Shown here in pieces: positions 16,012-24,593 of a stretch of 64,000 nt of DNA. This DNA comes from Niallia taxi (lineage in GTDB: Bacteria; Bacillota; Bacilli; Bacillales; Cytobacillaceae). The stretch lies in assembly GCF_032818155.1 (NCBI RefSeq), contig NZ_CP102589.1, forward strand, positions 3,396,001 to 3,460,000, read 5' to 3'. Both the position numbers and the translations under genes were made by a program. Positions within the stretch are counted from its first letter, which is position 1; each line of letters opens with the position of its first letter. The notes beneath the pieces are model-generated. The model did not search any database. It saw only the letters and a list, made by a program, of their open reading frames with translations, and was not told where the DNA came from.

Positions 16012-17469
16012 TTATTTTTCTTCCTGTCTAATCTTCTCGATTTCGTCTGCTACGAATTGCACTTGTGTACCAACGATTACTTGAATGCTTGTCGGTCCGA
16101 CAATATTGATTCCCGGCACGCCTGTAGCTTTGATTTTGCTTTGATTAACTGTATTCATATCTTTCACTTCAATTCTTAACCTTGTTACACAGTTATCAAC
16201 AGATGCGACATTTGCATCTCCGCCCAAGCCCTCGTAAATTTCTGACGCCATAACAGCAAACTTATTGTCATTATTTATTGGTGCTGTAGCAACCGCTTCT
16301 TCTGCTGTTTCTTCTTCTCGTCCTGGTGTGGACAAATTAAACTTCGTGATAAGAAAACGGAACAGTGTGTAATAGATACAAGCGAAAACTAAACCTTGAA
16401 CAATCAGCATATACGGTTTGTTTGCAAGTGGCAGTCTTGAGCTTAAGATAAAGTCAATTAAACCTCCACTGAAGGAAAAACCTGCAGTCCAATGGAAGGC
16501 AGCCGCAATTGCCAAGGAGAAGCCAGTAAGCACTGCATGAACTAAATAAAGTCCAGGTGCCGCGAACATAAAGGCAAACTCAATTGGTTCTGTCACACCT
16601 GTTACGAATGCAGCAATACCTGCTGCCAGCATAAGGGACGCAATTTGCTTCTTTCTTTTTGTTTTTGCTGTATGGTACATTGCTAAAGCAGCTGCTGGCA
16701 AGCCGAACATCATCACAGGGAAGAATCCTGCTTGATACATGCCTGTTACACCTTTTTCTCCTTTACCATTCCAGAAGTTCCCTATATCATTAATTCCAGC
16801 TAAATCAAACCAGAATACGGCATTTAAAGCATGATGGAGACCTGTCGGGATAAGCAGCCTGTTGAAGAAACCATATAAACCAGCTCCAATTGCTCCCAAT
16901 TTACTGATTTGTGTTCCAAATGATACTAAACCACTGTAAATAGCCGGCCATAAGAACAAGAGAATAACTGCAATTACTAGCATGCTGACAGCACTTAAAA
17001 TCGGCACAAGTCTTTTTCCGCTGAAAAACGCAAAAGCGGCGGGAAGCTGCGTTTTACTGAACTTGTTATACATCACGGACGCAACAATACCGGAAAGCAT
17101 CCCAATAAAGGCATTTTCAATTTTTGCGAATGCAACATTCACATCCTCCGGATTAATGCCTTGAAGCATTGCGACGGAATCTGTGGATAACAATGTTTTA
17201 ATCACAAGAAAAGCAACTAAACCACTTAATGCAGCAGAACCGTCCTTGTCCTTAGATAACCCTAACGCCACCCCTACTGCAAACAAATATGGAATATTAT
17301 CAAGAATGGAAGAACCTGCCTTGATTAGAAAAGCGGCAGTTGGACTGTCTGCTCCCCATCCTGAAGGGTCGATTGCATAACCTATCCCCATAAGTATCGC
17401 TGCCGCTGGCAATACAGCTACAGGCAGCATTAAAGCTCGACCAAGTTTTTGCAAATAAGCTTTCATCAT
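16012..17469 (-). CDS. nagP: PTS N-acetylglucosamine transporter, EIICB
   Basis: Imports and phosphorylates N-acetylglucosamine to GlcNAc-6-phosphate. The 485-residue product has an EIIC membrane domain (about residues 1-360, glucose superfamily, e.g. PTGLHHALNAVFWF) and a C-terminal EIIB domain (about 400-485) with the phosphorylated cysteine in VDNCVTRLRI. No EIIA is fused, so a separate EIIA(Glc)-like protein must supply phosphate. AAAGGGG precedes the start. It is the last gene of nagA-nagB-nagR-murQ-nagP, although 70 bp separate it from murQ. In this setting it could also import MurNAc or a related amino sugar. Confidence 0.88.
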   Translation of the reverse strand: MMKAYLQKLGRALMLPVAVLPAAAILMGIGYAIDPSGWGADSPTAAFLIKAGSSILDNIPYLFAVGVALGLSKDKDGSAALSGLVAFLVIKTLLSTDSVAMLQGINPEDVNVAFAKIENAFIGMLSGIVASVMYNKFSKTQLPAAFAFFSGKRLVPILSAVSMLVIAVILLFLWPAIYSGLVSFGTQISKLGAIGAGLYGFFNRLLIPTGLHHALNAVFWFDLAGINDIGNFWNGKGEKGVTGMYQAGFFPVMMFGLPAAALAMYHTAKTKRKKQIASLMLAAGIAAFVTGVTEPIEFAFMFAAPGLYLVHAVLTGFSLAIAAAFHWTAGFSFSGGLIDFILSSRLPLANKPYMLIVQGLVFACIYYTLFRFLITKFNLSTPGREEETAEEAVATAPINNDNKFAVMASEIYEGLGGDANVASVDNCVTRLRIEVKDMNTVNQSKIKATGVPGINIVGPTSIQVIVGTQVQFVADEIEKIRQEEK

Positions 17470-17539
17470 TTTTTCCCCTTTAGTTTCTAATAAAAAATAC
17501 TCTATATATAATGACTGTAGAAAAACCTTTCCTTTATAT

Positions 17540-18460
17540 TTAAGGTCTCAATTCCTTCACATCATGGAAGTACTGTTGAATTGCTTTCTTTAAATGACCA
17601 GCAGAGCCTTCCAAAAATGTCTTTGCTTCCTTTGATGTGCTGCCTGTCAATAGAATAAAAGCAGCTGATTTCAGGTCATAATCTGTGTCCTCAAGAGCTG
17701 ATCGCGCCTCTTCCTCTGTTGCAGCTGTCATGTTAATTAGCATCTGCACAGCTCTGTTTACAAGCTTTCTGTTAATCAGCTTCATATCTATCATTTCATT
17801 TTGATACGTTTTGCCAAGCTTTGTCATTGTTGCAGTCGAGAGCATATTCAAAATCATTTTTTGGGCAGTTCCTGCCTTAAGTCTTGTTGAACCCCTAATA
17901 ACCTCTGGCCCTGTCGGCGCCTCAATTCCGATATCACAAATTGCTGTTAATGCAGTACTCTCGTTGTTGCTAACCCCAACTGTAAGTGCGCCAATGTCAG
18001 CTGCATACTCAGCTGCAGCAAGGACGAAAGGCGTAGAGCCGCTCGCAGTTACTCCAATCACAACATCTGCTTGCGTTAGGGAATGGCTTTTCAGAGCAGT
18101 AATGATCCAGCTATCGTCGTCTTCTGTTTCTTCAAGAGAATTCCACATCGCCTCATAGCCACCAGCAAGAAGGGGAACCCATCTGTTTTGCGCAATAGAA
18201 AAGGTCGGGACTAGTTCAACTGCATCAACGACAGCTAATCTCCCGCTCGTTCCTGCTCCTATAACAAAGCATCTGCCTCCAAGCTGCCATCTAGCAGCAA
18301 TCGCCTCAACAGCATGACTTATTTGAGTAAGTGCCCCGCTGACTGCCCCTGCAACTGCTTCGTCTTCTTTGTTCATGAATTGGACAATCTCAAACGCAGA
18401 CCATTCATCCAACCCAACACTATGAGGGTTTTGATGCTCGGTTCCTGTTAATTCGGTCAT
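17540..18460 (-). CDS. murQ: N-acetylmuramic acid 6-phosphate etherase
   Basis: Cleaves the lactyl ether of MurNAc-6-phosphate, giving GlcNAc-6-phosphate and D-lactate, which enters the NagA/NagB route. The 306-residue product has a SIS fold: FVIGAGTSGRLAVVDAVEL (about residues 65-83), GVTASGSTPFVLAA (about 134-147) and EVIRGSTRLKAGTAQKMILN near 187-206, all typical of MurQ. A UBA-like C-terminal helix pair (residues about 245-300) is also present. RBS GAGGTG overlaps the nagR stop, so the two are coupled. It links cell-wall recycling to the amino-sugar operon. Confidence 0.93.
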   Translation of the reverse strand: MTELTGTEHQNPHSVGLDEWSAFEIVQFMNKEDEAVAGAVSGALTQISHAVEAIAARWQLGGRCFVIGAGTSGRLAVVDAVELVPTFSIAQNRWVPLLAGGYEAMWNSLEETEDDDSWIITALKSHSLTQADVVIGVTASGSTPFVLAAAEYAADIGALTVGVSNNESTALTAICDIGIEAPTGPEVIRGSTRLKAGTAQKMILNMLSTATMTKLGKTYQNEMIDMKLINRKLVNRAVQMLINMTAATEEEARSALEDTDYDLKSAAFILLTGSTSKEAKTFLEGSAGHLKKAIQQYFHDVKELRP

Positions 18461-18464
18461 ATTT

Positions 18465-19181
18465 TCACCTCTTCATATCGATGACAAATTTATAACGATC
18501 TCCTCTGTATATCGATTTAACATACTCAAACGCTTCACCGTTTTGTAAATAGCTGAACCTTTCGATTAGTAAAACAGGGTCGCCTTCTTCAATTTGCAAA
18601 ATAGAGCATTCGCTTTTTTGAGCAAGTGATGACTCCAGTGTTTGTGTGGCATGACTGATTTGGAGATTCAGCTCATTTTCAATATATTCGTAAAGAGATG
18701 CATAAACAGTATCTTCTGTTAAGTCAGTGATGATATTTGCCGGTAAATAGGATATTTCAAGTGCCATTGGACTTTCATCTGCCAGCCTCAGCCGGCTTAC
18801 TTCATATACCGGCACACCTTCTGCTATCTTCAGCTTTGCGGCAATATTCTTGTCAGAGCTTATTTGCTGGAAGGAAAGAATTTTCGTTAACGGCTTTAAT
18901 CCCCTTGAACGCATATCCTCTGAAAAGCTCGTCAAACCAGAAAGGGGCTGCTCAACCTTTTGTTCTGCGACAAATGTTCCCTTTCCCCGCTTTCTAACTA
19001 AGATGCCTTCATTAACAAGATTATTAATTGCTTGACGGACAGTCATTCTGCTTATGTCATATTTCTCTGAGAATTCTCGTTCAGAGCTGATTGGGTCTCC
19101 TGGATTGAGTCCTTTCACAATCTCCTTGATTTCCATCTCCAGCTGAAAATAGATTGGAATATGGGAATCCTTAATAATCAA
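18465..19181 (-). CDS. nagR: GntR/UTRA regulator of amino-sugar use
   Basis: DNA-binding repressor of 238 residues: winged helix at about 9-75 (SEREFSEKYDISRMTVRQAI) and UTRA effector domain at about 95-235. It resembles NagR (YvoA), which senses glucosamine-6-P or GlcNAc-6-P. The start is TTG at 19179-19181, in a TTGA overlap with the nagB stop codon, so expression depends on coupling. A candidate operator (TGTCTATACCAGTT, 21184-21197) lies in the leader of its own operon, implying autoregulation. Confidence 0.88.
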   Translation of the reverse strand: MIIKDSHIPIYFQLEMEIKEIVKGLNPGDPISSEREFSEKYDISRMTVRQAINNLVNEGILVRKRGKGTFVAEQKVEQPLSGLTSFSEDMRSRGLKPLTKILSFQQISSDKNIAAKLKIAEGVPVYEVSRLRLADESPMALEISYLPANIITDLTEDTVYASLYEYIENELNLQISHATQTLESSLAQKSECSILQIEEGDPVLLIERFSYLQNGEAFEYVKSIYRGDRYKFVIDMKR

Positions 19182-19930
19182 CGGTTAACACTTCCTTCTT
19201 TTTCCTTCAATAACGCCAATGCTTCACTGTCTGCAATAATAGTTACATCAGGATGCTCCTTCAAAATAGAGGCAGGAATATCCTCTGTCACATCTGTTTT
19301 GAAGAGGTTATATAATATTGGTGCTTTCTTTGCCCCTGATGCCAGTAAAATGATTTTTTTGCTTTTCATAATAGTCGATATTCCCATTGAAATAGCGTGT
19401 GTTGGCACATCATCCTTATTCTCGAAATATCTTGCATTGGCTTCTCTTGTTGATGGATCCAATTCAACTACACCAGTCTTTGAGGAGAAGGGTGTTCCAG
19501 GTTCATTAAACCCAATATGGCCATTCTCGCCAATTCCAAGTACTTGAAGATCCACTCCGCCTAAATCTTCAATCAGTTGCTCATAATCCTTTGCATCTTG
19601 CTCATATGGCGGTGTTTCCGCCTTTGGAAGATGAATATTTTCTCGTTTAAGATTGATATGGTCGAACAGGTGCTGATCCATATAATAGGTATAGCTTTGA
19701 TCACTGTTCTTTTCTAACCCGACATATTCATCTAAGTTAACTGTTTTAATGTTTTCATAAGATGTTGTATTTTGCTTATAGTCGTCTACAAGTCGTTTAT
19801 AGGTTCCTGCAGGTGTTCCTCCTGTTGCCAAACCAATCACAGCCTCTGGCTTTTCCTTCACCAGATTAATTACAACCGCTGCTGCTTGCTCACTCATTTG
19901 TTCATAGTTATCAACTTCTATCCATCTCAT
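19178..19930 (-). CDS. nagB: Glucosamine-6-phosphate deaminase
   Basis: Converts glucosamine-6-phosphate to fructose-6-phosphate and ammonia. The 250-residue product shows the substrate loop GLATGGTPAGTYKRLV near residues 38-53, NLDEYVGL near 69-76, and LGIGENGHIGFNEPGTPF near 132-149, which contains catalytic residues. The start MRWIEVDNYEQM at 19930 is chosen because GGAGGTG precedes it; a longer frame to 19972 lies inside nagA. TAATG overlap with the nagA stop shows coupling. Length matches Bacillus NagB (about 242). Confidence 0.95.
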   Translation of the reverse strand: MRWIEVDNYEQMSEQAAAVVINLVKEKPEAVIGLATGGTPAGTYKRLVDDYKQNTTSYENIKTVNLDEYVGLEKNSDQSYTYYMDQHLFDHINLKRENIHLPKAETPPYEQDAKDYEQLIEDLGGVDLQVLGIGENGHIGFNEPGTPFSSKTGVVELDPSTREANARYFENKDDVPTHAISMGISTIMKSKKIILLASGAKKAPILYNLFKTDVTEDIPASILKEHPDVTIIADSEALALLKEKEGSVNR

Positions 19931-21135
19931 TACAATGCACCTCCAGATTTTGTGGCAATTATTCCTTTGCATATTGTCAAGACCACTTCATTGTTTGCAT
20001 TTAATACAACCAAGTCCGCGTCCTTTCCTGCTTTTATACTTCCTTTTTTATCTAAAACACCAATCTGCCTTGCTGGATTATAGGAACCCATTATAATGAC
20101 ATCCTCTAAGGAACAGCCTGTAAATGCCATCATATTAGTAAGGGCATCGTTCATTTTTAACGTGCTGCCAGCGAGGGCTCCACTTTCTAACAGAGCTTTT
20201 CCATCTTTAACAATCACCTTTTGGCCACCGAGTGAGGAAATTCCATCTTCAAGCCATTTTGCTCTCATGCTGTCAGTGATTAAGATAATTTTATCCTTCC
20301 CTTTTTGCTTAAACGTCAATTTGACGATTTCCGGATGAATATGAACTCCATCGACAATCATCTCTGTCGTCAGCTCATCATGAAGGAGCGCAGCACCTGC
20401 TGTACCAGGATCTCTATGATGGAAGCCTCTCATCCCATTATATAAATGGGTAACATGATTCACTCCCGCGTTGATAGCATCGACTACCTCCTCATATACA
20501 GCATCAGTATGCCCCATTGAAGCAACAATGCCATTTTCTTTTAAATAGGCTGCCAACTCTAGCCCATTTTCTTTTTCAGGCGCTAATGTTACTAGTCGAA
20601 TATGGTCACAAGCTAGTGCATTCCATTTTTTGAAAAGCTCAATGTCTGCCGTCTTAATAGCATTTAGCGGCTGTGCGCCTGCTCTCTTTTCATTAATAAA
20701 TGGGCCTTCAAGATGAATTCCAAGCATTTCTGCTTTACCTGGACTATTGTCAGTTTTCATATAGGAAGCAATGCTTTCTATAGCAGCTTCAATCTCTTCT
20801 TGCCCTTGTGTCATAGTTGTTGCCAAGAAGCTAGTCGTTCCTTCATACGGTAAAATCCTTGCGATTGTCCCTAGACCATCCTTTGACCCATCCATCGCAT
20901 CAGCATCTTTTGCCCCATGAATATGAATATCAATCATTCCGGGAATGAGTTTGCTCCCCTTTGGAAAAGATATTGTCTGTACATTCTCTTTCTCCTCTTT
21001 CCAATCAGCAGTTTTCCCATAAGACTGGATGCTTCCTTGTTCGATAAGCAAGAAGCCGTCGTAAATAACTTCGTCTTCTGTATAAATGGTTAAGTCCTTA
21101 AGAAGTAAAGACTCGCCAGTACTCTTGATTGACAT
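19930..21135 (-). CDS. nagA: N-acetylglucosamine-6-phosphate deacetylase
   Basis: Removes acetate from GlcNAc-6-phosphate. The 401-residue amidohydrolase has metal motif MIDIHIHGAKD, HLEGPFINEKRAGA (conserved Glu), ASMGHTDA, VTHLYNGM and the catalytic aspartate in LITDSM. I use ATG 21133-21135 (MSIKSTGES) since AAGGG sits nine bases upstream; the ATG at 21159 is less well placed. It is the first gene of the operon; a consensus promoter with an overlapping cre site and a NagR-type operator lies upstream. Confidence 0.94.
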   Translation of the reverse strand: MSIKSTGESLLLKDLTIYTEDEVIYDGFLLIEQGSIQSYGKTADWKEEKENVQTISFPKGSKLIPGMIDIHIHGAKDADAMDGSKDGLGTIARILPYEGTTSFLATTMTQGQEEIEAAIESIASYMKTDNSPGKAEMLGIHLEGPFINEKRAGAQPLNAIKTADIELFKKWNALACDHIRLVTLAPEKENGLELAAYLKENGIVASMGHTDAVYEEVVDAINAGVNHVTHLYNGMRGFHHRDPGTAGAALLHDELTTEMIVDGVHIHPEIVKLTFKQKGKDKIILITDSMRAKWLEDGISSLGGQKVIVKDGKALLESGALAGSTLKMNDALTNMMAFTGCSLEDVIIMGSYNPARQIGVLDKKGSIKAGKDADLVVLNANNEVVLTICKGIIATKSGGAL

Positions 21136-21183
21136 AACATAATCCCTTCTTACTTTCATTTATTTATAAACTATATAACTAGA

Positions 21184-21197
21184 TGTCTATACCAGTT
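21184..21197 (-). promoter_or_regulatory. Candidate NagR operator (dre-like site)
   Basis: On the minus strand AACTGGTATAGACA, matching the GntR/UTRA amino-sugar operator pattern (DasR/NagR type: CTGGTNTAGACNA). It lies 49 bp before nagA and about 90 bp after the promoter, suggesting a roadblock mode. Confidence 0.6.
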
Positions 21198-21270
21198 ATC
21201 TTAAGATGTATTAATTCTAGCAAAAATCTGCAATATTGCTAGAATTTTGTTAGATTATTTGGTCCTTACC

Positions 21271-21284
21271 GGAAACCGCTTACA
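21271..21284 (-). promoter_or_regulatory. cre site at the nag operon transcription start
   Basis: GGAAACCGCTTACA, 13 of 14 positions fit TGWAANCGNTNWCA. It begins about 6 bp past the -10 box, so bound CcpA would cover the transcription start. Confidence 0.65.
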
Positions 21285-21289
21285 GACAA

Positions 21290-21319
21290 ATTATAAATGA
21301 AAACTATTTACTTTGTCAA
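21290..21319 (-). promoter_or_regulatory. Sigma-A promoter of the nag operon
   Basis: On the minus strand TTGACA (21314-21319), 18-bp spacer, TATAAT (21290-21295): both boxes are perfect consensus. The gene-free stretch 21136-21477 thus holds promoter, cre and operator for the nag operon. Confidence 0.8.
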
Positions 21320-21477
21320 TACAGCTTATAGTCTTTACTACCTTTTGGATTTTATTACTAAAATAAGCATAATTTCACGAAAAATGTATAGTTTTATATT
21401 AAATATTCAATAATGATACTACCCTTTTTAATCATTTAGAAACATAAATAAAACTATACAGAAAGCTTGGATGATAG

Positions 21478-23025
21478 ATGAACCTTCTCTCTTTTGCTTT
21501 GAAAAATAAAAATGTCAGCGACTATGAAATTATTCAGCATCAAAGTAAAACAATTGATCCTCTTGTAACAGTAGTCACCCCTGTTTTCAACAATGCTGCA
21601 ACAATTAAGAAAACAATCGATTCTGTTTTAAATCAAACATTAAGAGATCAAATTGAATATATTCTTGTAGACGATGGTTCAACAGACAAGACCCGGTCCA
21701 TTCTCCTTGATTACAGCAGTAAACATCCAAATATAAAGCTTGCACTGCTAAAAAGGAATACTGGCACACCTGCTTTTCCTAGAAACTTAGGAATAGAGCT
21801 TGCTAGAGCTCCGTATATTTCGTTCCTTGATGCCGATGATTGGTTCGAATTATCAGGATTAGAGAAGCTTTATCGCGTGCTTGAGGAGACCGGCGATGAT
21901 TATGTTGTCGGGAAAACGGTGAAAATACGGACGGATGGAACCTCTATTGTAGGCGAACACGAATCCAGCACAGAGCGGAGAAATGTTCCACCAGCCTCTA
22001 TCCCCCATATTTTCCATCACTTAGGTCCAAGGGCAAGAATGATGAAAACAAGGATAATTAAAGATAATAACATCCAATTCCCTGCAATGAAGTTTGCAGA
22101 GGACAAGCAGTTCTTTATGGATGTATTGGCTTGCTGCAAAACCATCTCAACAACTAAAGAAGTCATCTACTATTTGAACAGGCAAAACGAAAATAATGGC
22201 TCCTTAACTTCACGCACAAATGTGCTCGACAAGATGAAATGCAATCAAAAGGTGATACGTTACTTTAAAGAAAAAGAGCTTGATTCTGACATTAAAAAGA
22301 TGATATTGAACAGATTGTTCGAATTCGACTGCTTTACAGGCTTCATCAATCGCTATCATACGCTTAGAACAAATAGTCCGACATACAAACAAAAAGCCAA
22401 TGACTATATGAAGAGAAAAGCCTATACTTGGACAATGAAAAAAACATTAAAAGCAGCAAATGATTTGGATTATGACATTACCGACCATTTCTTTAAACCG
22501 ATTAACAAGGTGTGCTATGAGCTTTTTAAGAAGGGAAAATATAGCGAGATTGAAGAACTGTTTCGGTGGCATGCAAATGAAAAAATAAAGAGCTATCATT
22601 TTCTTGAAAATAAGGCCTTCTTTATAACACCATTGCAGGACCCTTATAAATATATCCAGATTCCAATGTATGCAGAGCTCACTGACTGCATTGTCGTTAA
22701 TGACCATATCCAACTCCATATTAAAGCAGTTGGTGACAATTCTGTCTGCATAAATGAGCTTTTGCTTCGCAACAGGCAGTCGCAAGCCTCAGAATTTATC
22801 GTACAAGCCTCTGTGCAAAATAATGGTGAAGGCGTTTTGTCATTGCCGATAGATTGGATAAATTCTCTGCCGAAATCTGTTTATAATATTTACTTACGCT
22901 ACAATGACTATCAAAAGGTCCAATTGCATATTCCGAAGCTAATGGAAAGCTTAAAAAGTGCGCAGCACAAAAACTGCCACTTGTATTCAACCATTAATCA
23001 GAACTTGGCATTGAAAGTTAAATAG
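21478..23025 (+). CDS. Family 2 glycosyltransferase with long C-terminal region
   Basis: Cytoplasmic/membrane-associated GT2 enzyme of 515 residues. The GT-A domain (about 28-250) has VTVVTPVFNNAATIKKTIDS, nucleotide-binding VDDGSTDKTR, and the metal motif DADDWF near 118-123. No membrane helix is obvious. The C-terminal 230 residues are not assignable; this two-part layout with a TagF/TarP-like first half is seen in wall teichoic acid or glycan glycosyltransferases (inference). The gene is alone, with a weak ribosome site before ATG 21478 and a terminator from repeat copy 3 after it. Sugar donor and acceptor unknown. Confidence 0.8.
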   Translation: MNLLSFALKNKNVSDYEIIQHQSKTIDPLVTVVTPVFNNAATIKKTIDSVLNQTLRDQIEYILVDDGSTDKTRSILLDYSSKHPNIKLALLKRNTGTPAFPRNLGIELARAPYISFLDADDWFELSGLEKLYRVLEETGDDYVVGKTVKIRTDGTSIVGEHESSTERRNVPPASIPHIFHHLGPRARMMKTRIIKDNNIQFPAMKFAEDKQFFMDVLACCKTISTTKEVIYYLNRQNENNGSLTSRTNVLDKMKCNQKVIRYFKEKELDSDIKKMILNRLFEFDCFTGFINRYHTLRTNSPTYKQKANDYMKRKAYTWTMKKTLKAANDLDYDITDHFFKPINKVCYELFKKGKYSEIEELFRWHANEKIKSYHFLENKAFFITPLQDPYKYIQIPMYAELTDCIVVNDHIQLHIKAVGDNSVCINELLLRNRQSQASEFIVQASVQNNGEGVLSLPIDWINSLPKSVYNIYLRYNDYQKVQLHIPKLMESLKSAQHKNCHLYSTINQNLALKVK

Positions 23026-23035
23026 TGTTAAAAAC

Positions 23036-23255
23036 AGGAGCGTACAGCCTAGGATAAAACTGAACTATTCTATCGATGGTTCAGTTTTTTGTGTTTTGGG
23101 TTTAAATACTTAAATGAGAAACCATAGTGTAATGGAGCGGAGGACACTCGACTACTAAGGGAAATAGAGGAGGCTTTAGCTTCCTCCCCGCGGAAAACAA
23201 GTGTGTGTAGCGTAATGAAACGAATTAATTTTACAGCCATACTCTATTAAGAATC
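23036..23255 (+). repeat. Dispersed intergenic repeat, copy 3 (diverged)
   Basis: Starts about 10 bp after the glycosyltransferase stop. It shares with copies 1 and 2 the terminator hairpin, AATGGAGCGGAGGACACTCG, GGGAAATAGAGGA, TTCCTCCCCGCGGAAA and CGTAATGAAACGAA, in the same order, but lacks the recognisable outer end and parts of the core. Orientation is plus, the same relation to the preceding stop codon as in copies 1 and 2. Confidence 0.75.
23057..23090 (+). terminator. Terminator of the glycosyltransferase gene, in repeat copy 3
   Basis: Arms AAACTGAAC (23057-23065) and GTTCAGTTT (23079-23087) with a T run to 23090. The arm sequence differs from copy 1 (CCGAAC) in a compensated way, so base pairing is conserved. 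Confidence 0.75.
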
Positions 23256-23278
23256 ACATCTTAGTCTATTTTCTATTA

Positions 23279-24580
23279 TCATTCAAATTTCGGCAGCCAA
23301 TTTCCGTGTGCTTCTATTAAATCGTCACACATAGCAACAATATCATCCATTGACAGTTCTGCTGCTGTATGTGGATCAAGTAAGGCTGCTTGATATATAT
23401 GTTCTCTTTTTCTTGAGACAGCAGCTTCAATAGTTAAAAGCTGTGTATTTATATTCGTTCTGTTTAATGCGGCCAGCTGTTCTGGAAGCTCCCCAATATA
23501 GCATGGCAATATTCCGTTTCTATCAACAAGACATGGTACCTCAACACATGCTTTTTCAGGCAGATTACTGATAAGCCCGCCAGTATTCAGAACGTTTCCG
23601 CCAAATTTAAAAGGTATATTTGTTTCAACTGCCTCAATGATTCGTGACCCATATTCATGGGAGCGCACATGTGTTAAATTGCTGTTATGTACAAGCTCCT
23701 CCCGCATTTTTTTCCAGTTTTCGATTTGCTGGACACAGCGACGAGGGTATTCATCTAACGGAATCTGAAATCGATCAATCAGTTCAGGATAACGGCTCTT
23801 TATAAAGTATGGATGATATTCGGCATTATGCTCTGATGACTCCGTTACATAATATCCGAATTTATCCATTAATTCGAATCGCACCATGTCTGTATGCTTT
23901 TCCAGCTGCTTTTCCTTCGCACGCCTTTTTATTTCTGGATAAAGGTCTTTCCCGTCTGCCTTTACCTCCAACAGCCAAGCCATATGGTTAATACCGGCAA
24001 TTTTCTCCTCCACATTTTTGGCCTTTATCCCGAGTGACTTTAATAAATGTGATGTACAAACCTGAACACTGTGACAAAGCCCGACTGTTTTGACATTTGT
24101 GTAGCGCAGCATCGCTCCAGTAAGTGCTGCCATCGGATTAGTATAATTTAGAAACAATGCATCTGGACAAACCTCCTCCATGTCCGCAGCAAACTCAAGC
24201 ATGACAGGAATTGTTCGTAAGCTCCGAAAAATACCGCCGATTCCAACAGTATCTGCGATTGTCTGGCGCAGTCCGTATTTCTTTGGAATCTCAAAGTCTA
24301 TGACCGTACTTGGCTTATAGCCGCCAACTTGAATAGCATTTATGACATACTTTGCTCCTCTTAGTGCTTCCTTTCGGTTTGTGTACGCCTTTATAGTAAC
24401 ATGGCAATTATAATTATTTTTTAGATTGTTTAGCATATTCTCTGAATCCTTGAGCCGCACCTCATCAATATCAAACAGTGCAAATTCAAATCCCTCAAGG
24501 GCAGGTACCATCATACAATCTCCCAGAACATTTTTTGCAAATACAGTACTTCCTGCACCGATAAAAGTGATTTTAGACAT
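23279..24580 (-). CDS. melA: GH4 alpha-galactosidase, NAD- and metal-dependent
   Basis: Family 4 glycosidase of 433 residues that works by NAD-assisted oxidation/elimination. N-terminal Rossmann motif ITFIGAGSTVFAKN (residues 4-17), LNYTNPMAALTG near 145-156, metal-binding cysteine in GLCHSVQ near 168-174 and histidine in GINHMAW near 196-202. The CHSVQ form is typical of alpha-galactosidases, whereas 6-phospho-glucosidases usually have CN. The operon context is a family 1 ABC sugar importer, which delivers unphosphorylated alpha-galactosides such as melibiose or raffinose. Final gene of the operon; AAAGGGG precedes the start. Confidence 0.88.
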   Translation of the reverse strand: MSKITFIGAGSTVFAKNVLGDCMMVPALEGFEFALFDIDEVRLKDSENMLNNLKNNYNCHVTIKAYTNRKEALRGAKYVINAIQVGGYKPSTVIDFEIPKKYGLRQTIADTVGIGGIFRSLRTIPVMLEFAADMEEVCPDALFLNYTNPMAALTGAMLRYTNVKTVGLCHSVQVCTSHLLKSLGIKAKNVEEKIAGINHMAWLLEVKADGKDLYPEIKRRAKEKQLEKHTDMVRFELMDKFGYYVTESSEHNAEYHPYFIKSRYPELIDRFQIPLDEYPRRCVQQIENWKKMREELVHNSNLTHVRSHEYGSRIIEAVETNIPFKFGGNVLNTGGLISNLPEKACVEVPCLVDRNGILPCYIGELPEQLAALNRTNINTQLLTIEAAVSRKREHIYQAALLDPHTAAELSMDDIVAMCDDLIEAHGNWLPKFE

Positions 24581-24593
24581 ATATTTCTCCCCT

